Shown here piece by piece: positions 7,832-18,225 of a stretch of 64,000 nucleotides of DNA. The DNA comes from an uncultured Prevotella sp. (GTDB lineage: Bacteria; Bacteroidota; Bacteroidia; Bacteroidales; Bacteroidaceae). The stretch lies in the NCBI GenBank assembly GCA_902798285.1, contig CADBVZ010000020.1, positions 24,236 through 88,235 on the forward strand, in the 5' to 3' direction. The first letter of the stretch is position 1; the number at the start of each line of letters is the position of its first letter. The notes below the pieces were generated by a model. The model was not told where the DNA came from. It worked only from the letters and a program-made list of their open reading frames with translations, and ran no database searches. The translations under genes and the position numbers were made by a program.

Positions 7832-10276
7832 TTAGAACGGATAGCCAATAGCGAAGTTAATCGTCTGTGCATCGCGGAAACGGGGTATGTTGAAGTAGCC
7901 GGAAGTGCCTGTATCGTAAGGACAGTGGAGGGCGAATCCCCAGTCAACGCGCACCACAAGGAATCCCAGGTCGTAACGTAGGCCGATACCTGTGCCTAAG
8001 GCGATGTCGTTGAAGAACTCAGAGGCCTTGAACTTCGACTGATCCATCATCTTATTGTACTCCAGCATGTCTTCTTGTGCTTCTTTAGTCTTTGCCTGGC
8101 TGATCTCCTCGTCAGAGAAGGTGTCGACGGTGAGGTTCCACACGTTGCCGGCATCGAGGAACACGGCGCCATGGAGATTGCCGAAGAGCGGCATGCGGTA
8201 TTCCAGATTAGCGATCAACTTTGTGTCACCATTTCGGAACACGTAGTTAAACTGGCGGTCCTTTATGTCAAGATCGTCAAAGCGTCCGGGGCCGATCCCC
8301 CTGACGCTGAAAGCACGGATGCTGTTGGCACCACCGGCATAGAACAGCTCGCTGAAGGGGGCATCGACGCTGTTGCCATAGCTCCAGATGATACCTGCAT
8401 TCAGGTGACCCACTAACTTGGATGCCATGCCTATAGACCAGGTCTTGGTGAAGTCGGTCTCCAGCCTGAGGAACTGGGAGTAGGCCGTCTTGAAGAGCTT
8501 CTTGCCTTTCTCGTTGAATGACCTGCCACAAGCCATGTCGACCAGTGATACCACGTTGCCGGCTTCCTCGACGGTGGTCTCCCAACGGATGGGGTGGCGC
8601 AGGGTCGTCGGACTGGTGTAGGTATAGGTGTAGCGCATCTTTGGGATGAAGTAGTCTTCCATCGCGGCGGCCAGATACATGTTATCGTAGACGAGCGAGT
8701 CATAATTGATCGTGGTGCTGTTCTTGAACTGGTATTTCACCGTCAGGGGAGAAAACTCATGACGGCTGCTCTCCGATGTCTGCCAGCGATAGGTCCATTC
8801 GCCAGAAACCACATGCATCTTATAGTAGTCCGGACGCCTTATGACGTTGGTGGATACCTTTGCATAGGTGGTTGGCGGGGTATAGAAACGGCGGCGACGG
8901 GGACGTCCGTTGTTGTCTCGACGGATGCGGTCGCTAAAGAATGGGGCGATGATGCGAGGGAACTCGATAGAGGCATCGGCACCGTATTCATAGGAACTCG
9001 ACTTGTTGCCTGCATTACTCTGCCACTGGTAGGCACCATGCAGGTTGATGTCGAGTTTCTCGGCTCCCCGGAAGAGGTTACGCTTCGTGAAACCAATCTT
9101 GGCCTCAGGGCCGTAGCGTCCATTGGTACGTCCGATGGCATTGGCTTCGAAATAGAAGTCGTAAGGCTTGTCGAACGTGCAGGTCAGGCGCAGGTCGAGT
9201 GTGTCGGTCTCAGGCCGGGGCGTAAATTGGAAATCAGTACTGCTGAATACGCCTGTGGCATTGATCTTGTTGGTGGATTCAAGATATCGGTCGTAGTTAA
9301 ACTCCTGCCGGGGACGAAGTCGGAGGTTCCTCAGCACCACACTGGGACGTATGGGCGAGTGCTTGCCATGGAAGTGGATCGTGAGATGGCGGCGCTGGAT
9401 GGAGTCCGTCATCTGCTCACGGAACGACTTGCGGAACAGTACGTCTATATGACCAATATACCATTTGTGCAGGGCCTCTGACGGCAAACCTTCGGCCAAC
9501 TGGAATCGTAGTTGCGTCTTGTTATCTACTGCAAAGGTGTCGGCCAGGTAAGAGGCGTAATTGGGATTATAATAATAGTAACCATTGTTGCGCATCAGTG
9601 TACTGATACGGGTACGCTCTCCATCGAGATTGGTAATGCTGAAGGGTTCGCCGGTCTTGATGAGACTCTCCTCGCGGGTGGAGTCGATCAGCTGGTTCAT
9701 GGCCTCAGGAAAATTCCTGTGGCTCACGGAATCGAGGGTAAACAACGAGTCGAGATGGATGGTGTAACCCACCTTGCACTTCTTGGGATTCTTCTGCGTG
9801 ATGGTTTCGTAATTCACATACCCGCGGAAATAGCCATAGTTGCGGAGCACACTCTGTGCGACGGAGGCACGGAGGGCTGGGTTCATCTGACTCATCAGTA
9901 CAGGGGGCTTGCCGAAACTCTTTACCATCCACTTGGCAAAGCCCGACTCCTTACCTATATATTTATTATATACCCAGAGGTGCCATGACCAGGGAACCGT
10001 GTAATAGCTGCTGCCGAAGATGGATCCGTTAGGCTCTGTGGCCAGGGCGGCCTCCATCTCTTCTTTCATCTTGTCGAGATGATCTTCATAGGGATCATCG
10101 ACAGGCTCGTCCTCATAGGCTATCTTGGTCAGACCCGTAAAGAGCTGCTCGCCTTCAGGGATGTTCTTGGTCATGGAACAAGAGTAGAAGATAAGTAAAA
10201 AGGTAAAAAGGTAAAAAGGTAAAAAGGCCGATGCCTTTACCTGCTTCCATTTGCTATGATATCTTATTACTCTCAT
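7832..10276 (-). CDS. TamA-like Omp85/BamA family outer-membrane protein
   Basis: This 814-residue protein belongs to the Omp85 superfamily. With the adjacent TamB-like protein it should form an envelope assembly or lipid-transport module. After a hydrophobic export segment ending in FYSC (possible lipid attachment), residues ~30-400 look like POTRA-type repeats and ~410-814 form the C-terminal beta-barrel. The barrel shows the FYAGGANSIRAFSVRGIGPG strand region and ends in Phe (AIGYPF), as expected for a BAM substrate. The export segment AFLPFYLFTFLLIFYSC is encoded by four copies of an 8-bp repeat. The start at 10276 is 6 bp from the tamB stop. If the repeat changed length, the nearest in-frame restart would be MTKNIPEG, without a signal. 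Confidence 0.85.
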   Translation of the reverse strand: MRVIRYHSKWKQVKASAFLPFYLFTFLLIFYSCSMTKNIPEGEQLFTGLTKIAYEDEPVDDPYEDHLDKMKEEMEAALATEPNGSIFGSSYYTVPWSWHLWVYNKYIGKESGFAKWMVKSFGKPPVLMSQMNPALRASVAQSVLRNYGYFRGYVNYETITQKNPKKCKVGYTIHLDSLFTLDSVSHRNFPEAMNQLIDSTREESLIKTGEPFSITNLDGERTRISTLMRNNGYYYYNPNYASYLADTFAVDNKTQLRFQLAEGLPSEALHKWYIGHIDVLFRKSFREQMTDSIQRRHLTIHFHGKHSPIRPSVVLRNLRLRPRQEFNYDRYLESTNKINATGVFSSTDFQFTPRPETDTLDLRLTCTFDKPYDFYFEANAIGRTNGRYGPEAKIGFTKRNLFRGAEKLDINLHGAYQWQSNAGNKSSSYEYGADASIEFPRIIAPFFSDRIRRDNNGRPRRRRFYTPPTTYAKVSTNVIRRPDYYKMHVVSGEWTYRWQTSESSRHEFSPLTVKYQFKNSTTINYDSLVYDNMYLAAAMEDYFIPKMRYTYTYTSPTTLRHPIRWETTVEEAGNVVSLVDMACGRSFNEKGKKLFKTAYSQFLRLETDFTKTWSIGMASKLVGHLNAGIIWSYGNSVDAPFSELFYAGGANSIRAFSVRGIGPGRFDDLDIKDRQFNYVFRNGDTKLIANLEYRMPLFGNLHGAVFLDAGNVWNLTVDTFSDEEISQAKTKEAQEDMLEYNKMMDQSKFKASEFFNDIALGTGIGLRYDLGFLVVRVDWGFALHCPYDTGTSGYFNIPRFRDAQTINFAIGYPF
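10193..10227. repeat. 8-bp tandem repeat inside the tamA signal peptide
   Basis: Three perfect AGGTAAAA units plus one AAGTAAAA variant and a partial AGG. The unit length is not a multiple of three, so gain or loss of one unit would shift the tamA frame. Confidence 0.9.
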
Positions 10277-10282
10277 ATGTTT

Positions 10283-13200
10283 TTACTTGTTTACCTTTAA
10301 ACTGTCTATTCTTATACTATCGCGTGGGGCCGTAGGTTGGCGCATAGGCATAGGCTGAGGCTGTTTCTTCCAGAAACGGAAGATGTCCCAGAAGTTATCG
10401 AGCTTTCTGCGCCAAATGAAACCTGCACCATATTGGCTAGTGTAGCCTTCCAACCAGTCGTATACGTTCTGCTGGTAGAACAGCTTGAGATTCTGTGTTC
10501 CTTCCTGATTCAATCGGTATTCCATCGATACATTATCGAAGAACGACTGCTTCTGTCCCTCTTGCATGGCGTCGCCAGTAGCCACCAGACCGCCAATCTG
10601 AATCTTCAGCCTGTTGTTGAAGAGCCGCTTGGAGAACTGGAACGAATAGTCGGTGGTCTCCTGACCTGTGCGGGTGACGGAGTTCTCGATGCCGAAGCTG
10701 ATGTCGACGGTCTTCAGTGCCGAGCCTGCAATGTTGTTGATTTCGCTCTGCAGGAAGGCGTTCAAAGCGGTGTTCATGGAGAAGTTACCCGTGCTTCCGC
10801 CATTTAGATACATGCCTGTAGTCAGCATGGCTACCGCCAGTTTGCCTCGCTCTTCATCACCCATGGCGTTCAACTCTGTATTGATCTTTGTATCCTCGGG
10901 TGCCTCGATGATGAACTTGAGTCCCATGTCGTTGAGGGTCTTGGTGATCTCTACACCACAATCGAAGGCCACACTCCGGGTGGCACCGCTCTCATCGCTC
11001 ACAGTGGCTTTCGTGTGCTCTGTGGCTGTGATGTTCAGCTTCGGATTCATAGGATCACCAGTAAACTCTACGTAACTGCCTTCCGTCACGGTGAAGGTCT
11101 TCAACGGAATGACGGGCAGTGAGTATTTCATTTCTCCGCTGGTAAGGGTGTAACGACCAGTGATGTTGATGCCCTCGGCGTTGTATTTCATGCGAAGGTC
11201 ACCACCACCTGTCAGGTCGACATAGTTGCTTTCGTCGACATTCAGGTCGCAGACAATGTGAGCGCCTTGAGCCACATTGATGGTCAGGTCGGCATCCAAT
11301 CCAGAAGGAGTAGGACGACTGACGACGGTTTGGGTGGAATCGCTGAAGTCGGTGAATTTTACCAGCTCATCGAGACGATTATCCTGCGAGAGGGGAGAGT
11401 CGAGCAAAAGATATGTCATGTCGGTAGAGCCGAGCACATCGAGTCGGCCTCGCATATTCAGGGCCTCTAATGGCCCCTGCACACGGGCCATGAAATTAAC
11501 GAACGCCTTTCCCCACGCGATAGACTTTGGCTCTCGCTTGGCATTGATCAACATGAGGTTACGGGCCCTCATCCTCAGGTCGGTCGTGATGTTATCGAGA
11601 TTTGAGAAGTCCACCTGGCCCATCAGGTTCAGGGGCTCGTCATTATAGGCATATAGTCCGTAGTTCTCAATGAGTAACTTGGAGTCGATGATACGCACGG
11701 GGTCGTTATCCATTCGCATTTTTACACCATATGGTATGCTGACCAGGTAAGCAGAGTCGACATATACCTCTCCGTCGACATCGGAGTGGGCTGTGGTGCC
11801 CTTGATATGGAGTTGTCCCTCAGCATAACCTTCGAAACCTACGATCTGGTCGGGAATGAAACCATTGGCTATAGACAGCGGGAAGCGTGTCATATCGAAC
11901 GTGGCGTCGATATAGCCTTCGCCCTCGTTGTGATAGGTTCCACTCAGCAGTCCGAACTCCTCATCATCAAGCATCAGACGGGCTTCGATGGCATGGGCGT
12001 CTTCCTCTTTCTTCAGATATACGAGCTCAGTGCTTATGTTACCAATGGGCGAACCTTCGTAGGTCATATTCTTCACAGCCATGTCGGAAGCCACGGAAAT
12101 GTGGCCGTCCTGATCCTGTAAAATATGGTAATCGCCATTGAGAAATCCCGTGATACGTGGCAGATAAGGAATGACTGAGGTTACCTCTCCGAGGTCGAGA
12201 CGGTTCACACTGACGGTTAGATCCTGAAGCATCGTAGAGTCTTGATTCTCGGTATAGAGTTTCAATCCCGTCTTGTCGTCGGCTATCAGATCAACTTTCG
12301 CTTGAATCTTATGGTTGCTACCCAGGAAAATGTAGTTGTCCTTGTTCAGGTTGAATTCCTTGAATCCAAGCGTCGGACGGTCGGGCATCAGTTTGAATCG
12401 TATGCCTCCTTTTTCCATCTCAGCTGTGGCTCCTAAGCGCACACCCATCTTACCATGACTATCGTAATAACGCAATCCTGCCAAGGCGCCATGCTCGTGG
12501 ATATGTCCGTCGATGAGGGTGTTGAATACGAATTGGGGATTCTTTTTGTTATTACGTATCTGCCCCTGATAACTCAGCCGCTCGCCCTTCTGTGTCAGAT
12601 TCAGACGGATGGTGTCGATGCGAGTGCTGTCGTAGTTCAGCGAGTAGAGATAGCTGCTGCCGTTGATACCCGTGGTGGGCGATGTGTTCACGTCGATAAG
12701 CAGTTCCTTGAAATCGATGTTCTGCCTACTCTTCAATAAATCTGCAATAGGATTATTACGTTTGCTCTCTATGTGGAGCTTCATGGTGGGAAGAAGACGT
12801 TTGATGGCAGGTTGGTCGATGACCTTTTGGTCGAATTGAGCCGTTATGGAGTCGCCCAATATATCCAATTGTTTCAGCAATCGTTCATAATCACCACTGG
12901 CGTCGAGTTTTACGATGAAGTCGCCGCTCTGAGCACGTACATAGGTGGTATCAGGTCGTGTCTTTACTAATATACCCACTTTCTCAGGATGGTATGTGTT
13001 CTCTGCATCCTGGAAATACAGGTCGGTCAACAATCCGCTGACAGAATGGGTAAGCTTCATGTCCGACTCGATATCCAAATCGCCTTTCAGCCCGATGACA
13101 AGGGGCTTGCTGGCCAGGCGCATCCTGAAGAGATCGGCCTTGGCGAGGTCGGCGCTCATAGTGGCTTCTATCTTCTTGGTGTTCAGTAGCGCGTCTATGC

Positions 13201-14827
13201 CGATGTTGCCACTAAACAATTCGTTGTTGCCAGTAAGCGATGCCTGGGCTCTACCATTTTGCAGGGTGGCCTTGGCAGTAAGATCGGTCAGATTCCAATG
13301 TCCATAGTGCAACTGGGTAATTCTGGCATCAGCTGTCAGGTGACTTTTGCTCGACAGGAAATCGGTGCCATAGCCCTTGGCCTTGATGTCGGCAGATACT
13401 GTGTAGATGGAATCCTTGGGCATGAAACGATGCAGGTTTATCTGGCTTACCTTGATGTTAGCATCGTAAGACATATAATTGGTCACCATGTTGCCCTTGG
13501 CGTTCACAGGTATGCTGGCACGCCCTTTCATCTTTACGATGCCTTTACCATCGCGCATGGTCAGGTCGGCGTTGTATTTGGTGCCCTCTGCTTGCAGTGT
13601 TCCGTCGAGTGTTATCCCGTTAGGGATGCGATAGTTCTTAGAAAGTTTTGGATCAACGAGAGCTGTGACGAAGTTCAGATCCTGCGCCTTGGCATTGAGC
13701 TTGATGTCGGCCTTCATCTTCTGCAGGTCTGTCACGTTGCCAATAATACCATTAGCAGTCAGTTGTAAGGCTGTGGGCAGATTTACTACTAGTCCAGTGA
13801 AGTCCAGATTCTGCAGGTTGCCGTTCAGCGAACCCTTGATGCTCAGTGGGTGATTGGGATAGTGCTGGATAAACTTCTGTGGCATATCACCCAAGAACTG
13901 CATCAGATCCTGTTTGCCTATCTGCGCATTCAGTCGGGCTTTCATCTTGCCAGGATTCTTATCGTCGAAGGTATTGAAGTCTAAGGCCAGCTCACCTTCT
14001 ACATCAGAGTCTGTCGTCGACAGTTTCAGTTTAGGCATCTCCACACTCGTAGAGTCAACCCTGATCTCACCTGCCAACTGGGTGAATGATTGTTTCAACT
14101 CACGATTATATATAAGGTGTCCGTTTCGCCAGTCCAGATCAGCTATCTGGTATAGACTGTTGCCAATGTCGATGGTGGCGCCACGGGCTATAGCTTCTCC
14201 CATGTGAGTCTCGATATCGATGGAGTCTTGAGGCAGATGCAATTTTAAATTAGTATTGCTGAAACAGAGACTATCTGCATTGATGACCCATTTTACGGGA
14301 GTAGAAGTGGTATCTACAGCTGCTGTGTCGGTAAGATTAATGTCCAACCATCCGTCGCGCATCCTGGCACCGTTCACGATAGCCGTTTCCTTGTCGAGGT
14401 CGATGCCCTTCGATGCGAGCCATAATTCATCGAACGCACCTTTGATGCGTACGTCGCTGATGAAACCGTTGGTGTTGATCTTGGCTTGTTCTAATGATAA
14501 CTCGTTGATGATGACCTGGTGTTTGAACAAAGGTCGCAGACGTACATCCACCACCATCTTTCCGATGTCGGCTATCGTGTCTGTTACATTTGGGAGAGAG
14601 TCGTTCGGATGCAAGGCTCGAAAACCTTCTAAACCAAGATTCAGGGGGAACTCCATACAGACATGCTCTACAATAATCTCCATCCCCGTCTTTTCTGAGG
14701 CGATGGCAGCAACCTTCTTGACCGCCCAGTTCTGTACGGGTGGTAAATAGAGTAGCACGGCGAGTATTATCATCAGCAGAAAGGGGGTGATCACCGCAAT
14801 CCCAATCCACTTGAATACTTTCTTCAT
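10283..14827 (-). CDS. TamB-like translocation/assembly module protein
   Basis: A 1514-residue protein with one N-terminal membrane anchor (WIGIAVITPFLLMIILAVLL, ~5-24), a very long beta-rich periplasmic body, and a C-terminal DUF490/TamB domain. The last domain includes the conserved 'NPKLNITATEHTKA' type segment and the FSMNTALNAFLQSEINNIAG region near residue 1370. TamB-like proteins are AsmA-superfamily bridges thought to carry phospholipids or help fold outer-membrane proteins with TamA. I chose ATG 14827 (MKKVFKW) over the TTG codons at 14833 and 14830. The tamA gene follows 6 bp after its stop, so the pair is an operon. Confidence 0.88.
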   Translation of the reverse strand: MKKVFKWIGIAVITPFLLMIILAVLLYLPPVQNWAVKKVAAIASEKTGMEIIVEHVCMEFPLNLGLEGFRALHPNDSLPNVTDTIADIGKMVVDVRLRPLFKHQVIINELSLEQAKINTNGFISDVRIKGAFDELWLASKGIDLDKETAIVNGARMRDGWLDINLTDTAAVDTTSTPVKWVINADSLCFSNTNLKLHLPQDSIDIETHMGEAIARGATIDIGNSLYQIADLDWRNGHLIYNRELKQSFTQLAGEIRVDSTSVEMPKLKLSTTDSDVEGELALDFNTFDDKNPGKMKARLNAQIGKQDLMQFLGDMPQKFIQHYPNHPLSIKGSLNGNLQNLDFTGLVVNLPTALQLTANGIIGNVTDLQKMKADIKLNAKAQDLNFVTALVDPKLSKNYRIPNGITLDGTLQAEGTKYNADLTMRDGKGIVKMKGRASIPVNAKGNMVTNYMSYDANIKVSQINLHRFMPKDSIYTVSADIKAKGYGTDFLSSKSHLTADARITQLHYGHWNLTDLTAKATLQNGRAQASLTGNNELFSGNIGIDALLNTKKIEATMSADLAKADLFRMRLASKPLVIGLKGDLDIESDMKLTHSVSGLLTDLYFQDAENTYHPEKVGILVKTRPDTTYVRAQSGDFIVKLDASGDYERLLKQLDILGDSITAQFDQKVIDQPAIKRLLPTMKLHIESKRNNPIADLLKSRQNIDFKELLIDVNTSPTTGINGSSYLYSLNYDSTRIDTIRLNLTQKGERLSYQGQIRNNKKNPQFVFNTLIDGHIHEHGALAGLRYYDSHGKMGVRLGATAEMEKGGIRFKLMPDRPTLGFKEFNLNKDNYIFLGSNHKIQAKVDLIADDKTGLKLYTENQDSTMLQDLTVSVNRLDLGEVTSVIPYLPRITGFLNGDYHILQDQDGHISVASDMAVKNMTYEGSPIGNISTELVYLKKEEDAHAIEARLMLDDEEFGLLSGTYHNEGEGYIDATFDMTRFPLSIANGFIPDQIVGFEGYAEGQLHIKGTTAHSDVDGEVYVDSAYLVSIPYGVKMRMDNDPVRIIDSKLLIENYGLYAYNDEPLNLMGQVDFSNLDNITTDLRMRARNLMLINAKREPKSIAWGKAFVNFMARVQGPLEALNMRGRLDVLGSTDMTYLLLDSPLSQDNRLDELVKFTDFSDSTQTVVSRPTPSGLDADLTINVAQGAHIVCDLNVDESNYVDLTGGGDLRMKYNAEGINITGRYTLTSGEMKYSLPVIPLKTFTVTEGSYVEFTGDPMNPKLNITATEHTKATVSDESGATRSVAFDCGVEITKTLNDMGLKFIIEAPEDTKINTELNAMGDEERGKLAVAMLTTGMYLNGGSTGNFSMNTALNAFLQSEINNIAGSALKTVDISFGIENSVTRTGQETTDYSFQFSKRLFNNRLKIQIGGLVATGDAMQEGQKQSFFDNVSMEYRLNQEGTQNLKLFYQQNVYDWLEGYTSQYGAGFIWRRKLDNFWDIFRFWKKQPQPMPMRQPTAPRDSIRIDSLKVNK

Positions 14828-14847
14828 CAACAATCGTATTGACGCTG

Positions 14848-14855
14848 CAAATATA
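14848..14855 (-). promoter_or_regulatory. Promoter -7 box of tamB-tamA
   Basis: Minus strand reads TATATTTG, 20 nt before the chosen ATG. No good -33 element. Confidence 0.5.
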
Positions 14856-14876
14856 CGATAATTCTACGAAAACCCA

Positions 14877-15812
14877 TCATTTCTCTTCAAAAATGTGATG
14901 GTTTTCCTTCAGATAGGGCACGCAATGGCGAATTTGTACGGGGAGTGTCTCTGTGTTGATGGTATCAGAGGTGATTTTAAGACGAACGATGCAGGCTTCA
15001 GCATTAATGGGGTGTGTAGGGTCGAAGATGAAATTCCCAATGCTGTAGTAGATAGGTTTGCCTCTAAAGGTTTCGATGGTCTGTAGGGTATGAGTATGGT
15101 GACAGATGAGGGCATCGGCCCCAGCAAGAATCAGTTGATGGGCCTCCATCCGTTGACGGGGTACGGGCTTTAAGGTGTGTTCGCCACCCCAGTGGAGTGA
15201 TACGATAATGACGGCGGTAGAGTCAGCTTTCCGCAACTGAAAAACACGTTGCATCAACGAGTCCATAGGCTCTTGACTCACGCAAGGTTTGTCCGTGAGG
15301 TAGGAGTAGTTCTCAAGAGCGAGGCGTAAGGATGGCACAAACCACACCTTCCTGGGCGATGAGGCCAAAAGCACGGGTCCAGCAGCCTCTCGCATCGATG
15401 CTCCAGCACCTATAGGAACCATTCCTGCTGCCTTTATGTTTCGTTTTGTGTCAAGTAGTCCTTCGCGCCCTTGGTCTATCGAATGGTTATTGGCTAGGTT
15501 CAGGTGGGTGATGCCATGCTGTCTTAAAGTGTCGAGCCACTCAGGTTCGCTACGGAAGATGTATTGCTTGAATACGGGCGACTCTATCTTTGTGGCAGGG
15601 CATTCCAGATTGCCCACCACGATTTGAGCAGAACGAAACACGGAGTCGATACCATCCGAGAACAGATGGTCTACTCCGTGATGGTTAATCACACGACGCA
15701 CTCCTCTGTCCAACAGAATGTCGCCTGTGAATATGATGTTGAGTGTATCAGCACTATAGGCCGATACACTCAACAATAGGCTAACAGCCAGAGCTATAGA
15801 AGAATTCCTCAT
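14877..15812 (-). CDS. CapA family periplasmic protein (metallophosphatase fold)
   Basis: A 311-residue exported protein (signal peptide to SAYSA, residue ~20) of the PGA_cap/CapA family, which has a calcineurin-like phosphoesterase fold. The opening IIFTGDILLDRGV, NLECPATK (~93), LANNHSIDQG (~132), SLHWGGEH (~205) and CHHTHTLQTIE (~236) supply the conserved Asp, Asn and His residues. Founders act in poly-gamma-glutamate capsule making, but many homologues sit in unrelated loci. No capB/capC gene is near, so a capsule role is not supported. Its first 32 bp overlap the end of the DUF3160 gene in another frame, so the two are translationally coupled. Confidence 0.8.
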   Translation of the reverse strand: MRNSSIALAVSLLLSVSAYSADTLNIIFTGDILLDRGVRRVINHHGVDHLFSDGIDSVFRSAQIVVGNLECPATKIESPVFKQYIFRSEPEWLDTLRQHGITHLNLANNHSIDQGREGLLDTKRNIKAAGMVPIGAGASMREAAGPVLLASSPRKVWFVPSLRLALENYSYLTDKPCVSQEPMDSLMQRVFQLRKADSTAVIIVSLHWGGEHTLKPVPRQRMEAHQLILAGADALICHHTHTLQTIETFRGKPIYYSIGNFIFDPTHPINAEACIVRLKITSDTINTETLPVQIRHCVPYLKENHHIFEEK

Positions 15813-18225
15813 TCGCCTCTGGCAACTTGTTCAGTGGCACGATGATGCGCTTCATCCACTCGGGCACGCCCTTACGTGCGTTCTTCTCTAACTGTTCCTG
15901 CCATTCCTCATCCGTGAGACGGGGCTGGTCGATGGGTTGAATGAACTCACGATAGCTCAACACAGATCCGCGTGTGAGATACAGATAACCGCCAATTTCA
16001 ACAACGACGTAGATCTCGTCAGCTTCGCCCACAGCCTCGAAGAGAATAGATTTGTCAGGATTGTTGTCTGCATTGGCTGTATACACATCGGCTACGAGGG
16101 CCACCTTTTTGTCAGCACCTTGCACATCGCTCCATCCCATCAGGAACTGGTCTTTCTCGCGAACCAGATCAAGACTGATATTCTCGAACGTTGCACCGAT
16201 ACACTCTATCTGACCGTATTCCTCTTCGCTCAGCTCCTTGCCAGCCAACTCTTTCTCACTGATGTTCAGTAGAAATTGTGCTTCCTCTCTGATGCGCTGG
16301 GTGGCATCTTTTATCTTGTCGGTCAGCATATCCTGCTCCTTCAGCAACTTCTCCGTGTTGTCGAGCAGTTCGATGGCTTTCTTCCAGAAACCAACATTAG
16401 GTTCTACGTAGCCTTTTACGATAGGCTCTGGTGGACCACCGCCTCCGCACTCAGCACCCATGGGCTGCTTGGCATAGAGTATGGCGTCGTGCTTCAGTTC
16501 TGCCCAAGAGGCAAGGGCTGCATTCAGGTCCTTCTTACTCCATTCAGGATTCAGCATAAAGTAAGGTAATTGCTTCTGGTTGTTTTTGTCGCCGCTCCAT
16601 ACGTTCAGCACTTTCAGTGTGTTCATCCACCGGGTACAGATAGTCTCGTCCCAGTTGATCTCGCCCATGCGTTTCTTCATGGCCTTCAGATGATTGTCGT
16701 AGTCCTTCCATGGGGTCTGCTCTTCCTTTAGGATTTGCTCCGCTGCTGATACACCCATGGCTGCCATGAAGTCGAGTCCCTTAGGCGTAGCGCGCAAGGT
16801 GGGTTTATTGTCGTAGTCCACCATTTCTTGCAATACCTCTGCATCGGGCTGATAGCGCTGAGGCATCACGTTGATCTTATTATGACTGGTGCGCTCGTAT
16901 TTCGGACGGATACGCGTTGCCTTGTTGCCTATTTCCTCTAAGTCTTTCTTCAGTTTACTCATGGCCTGCTTGTCGTTCAGCAGATCCTCCATAGGCCTGT
17001 TAATCTTCTTCAGCTCGTCAATGACCTGTATGATGCTCAGGTTGTCGGGCTGGCCCATCATGTAGGTGATGATTTTGTTGATCTTGTCGTATTTCTGCTG
17101 TATTTCAGGATTGTTCATCATGGTGTAGGCTATGATGACAGCAGCGTTCACCTCATCGTCGTTATCCATGCCGAAGGGCACACTCTGTAACCACATCATA
17201 CCACGGAAATACTCCTCGAGTACATAGTTGCGGGTGTAGTGACCACGCGGACGGAACAAGCTGTAGCCAAACATCACGTTCTTATAATCGGCCATGAAGT
17301 TGCTAAAGTCGTCTGTAGCTTTTATTGCTTTATCTACCTCCTCTGCAATCAGTTGGTCAGTATTCGCATCATAGCTCTTCATACCTCTGAACAGCACATC
17401 TGCAATCGTGAAGAACCTCAGGTTGTGGGCAGTAGCACGCTCCAAAGCGGTGCCGCTCTCGGTCTTCTGGTAGAGTTTCTTCATAGCTTCCACCATGTCG
17501 TCGTTGTAACTCACGATGGTATGGAAGAACTGATACATCTCCAACTCGCGCAACATGCAGTCGATGTAAAGATGATAGAGTTGCAGATAGAGGTCGGTGG
17601 TAACGAAGTTGGGGAATTCGCGATAGTCGTTCTCTTCGTATACCTGGAATAATTGTGCGTGGCGGGCGGGTACGATGGCAAAGCCTTCCTCGCCCAACTG
17701 CTGACTCAGTGCCTGATCGAACTCTTTTAGTTGCGTGGGGTTCGTCAGGTTCTGCATATTCACGCGCAAACCCTCAGGCACATCGAAGTTCTGCTTCCTG
17801 AGCTCGTCCTCACGAGCCTGCATACGCTTGATAAATGCGAGCTCCTCGTCAGAGTAGTTCAGTAGCTTCTTCTCGTCAACAACGCGCATGTAGAAGTCGC
17901 GCCAGCTCTCGTCCTCTCTCGACTCTATGCCAGCTGTTTCCACTTTTTCGTCGAAAGCCCACATCAGCGAGTCGTACCAGGTGGTTTGTGCAAAGACACC
18001 GCGGATGTAGGAGTCCATGAAGGGTAGTCCACGCTGGGCAGCCGGGGCGTTGCGAAGCGTACGGACATCAGCAAGCGAGAGTCCACTCACATCCATGTTG
18101 TAATCAATACTGTCGAGTAGTTTCTCAACGTCGATCTGCGACGGACCCACTACTACGTTCTGTTTTTGGCTACAGGCGCAAATCAGTGCTGCCATGCAAG
18201 CCGTCAGTAATAATTTCTGTTTCAT
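15781..18225 (-). CDS. DUF3160 domain lipoprotein
   Basis: An 814-residue lipoprotein (MAALICACSQ, lipobox Cys18). Most of the body matches the DUF3160 family as I remember it, with the NFVTTDLYLQLYHLYIDCML helix at ~212-231 and a mainly helical fold. A GAECGGGGPPEP glycine-rich loop near residue 596 is distinctive. The function of DUF3160 is unknown. It overlaps the upstream FG-GAP gene by 4 bp (ATGA) and the downstream capA-like gene by 32 bp, so all three are almost certainly made together and may act together in the periplasm. Confidence 0.75.
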   Translation of the reverse strand: MKQKLLLTACMAALICACSQKQNVVVGPSQIDVEKLLDSIDYNMDVSGLSLADVRTLRNAPAAQRGLPFMDSYIRGVFAQTTWYDSLMWAFDEKVETAGIESREDESWRDFYMRVVDEKKLLNYSDEELAFIKRMQAREDELRKQNFDVPEGLRVNMQNLTNPTQLKEFDQALSQQLGEEGFAIVPARHAQLFQVYEENDYREFPNFVTTDLYLQLYHLYIDCMLRELEMYQFFHTIVSYNDDMVEAMKKLYQKTESGTALERATAHNLRFFTIADVLFRGMKSYDANTDQLIAEEVDKAIKATDDFSNFMADYKNVMFGYSLFRPRGHYTRNYVLEEYFRGMMWLQSVPFGMDNDDEVNAAVIIAYTMMNNPEIQQKYDKINKIITYMMGQPDNLSIIQVIDELKKINRPMEDLLNDKQAMSKLKKDLEEIGNKATRIRPKYERTSHNKINVMPQRYQPDAEVLQEMVDYDNKPTLRATPKGLDFMAAMGVSAAEQILKEEQTPWKDYDNHLKAMKKRMGEINWDETICTRWMNTLKVLNVWSGDKNNQKQLPYFMLNPEWSKKDLNAALASWAELKHDAILYAKQPMGAECGGGGPPEPIVKGYVEPNVGFWKKAIELLDNTEKLLKEQDMLTDKIKDATQRIREEAQFLLNISEKELAGKELSEEEYGQIECIGATFENISLDLVREKDQFLMGWSDVQGADKKVALVADVYTANADNNPDKSILFEAVGEADEIYVVVEIGGYLYLTRGSVLSYREFIQPIDQPRLTDEEWQEQLEKNARKGVPEWMKRIIVPLNKLPEANEEFFYSSGC

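Noticed and set aside
10193-10227. CRISPR-like repeat
   Set aside because: 8-bp tandem units without spacers inside a gene; no cas genes.
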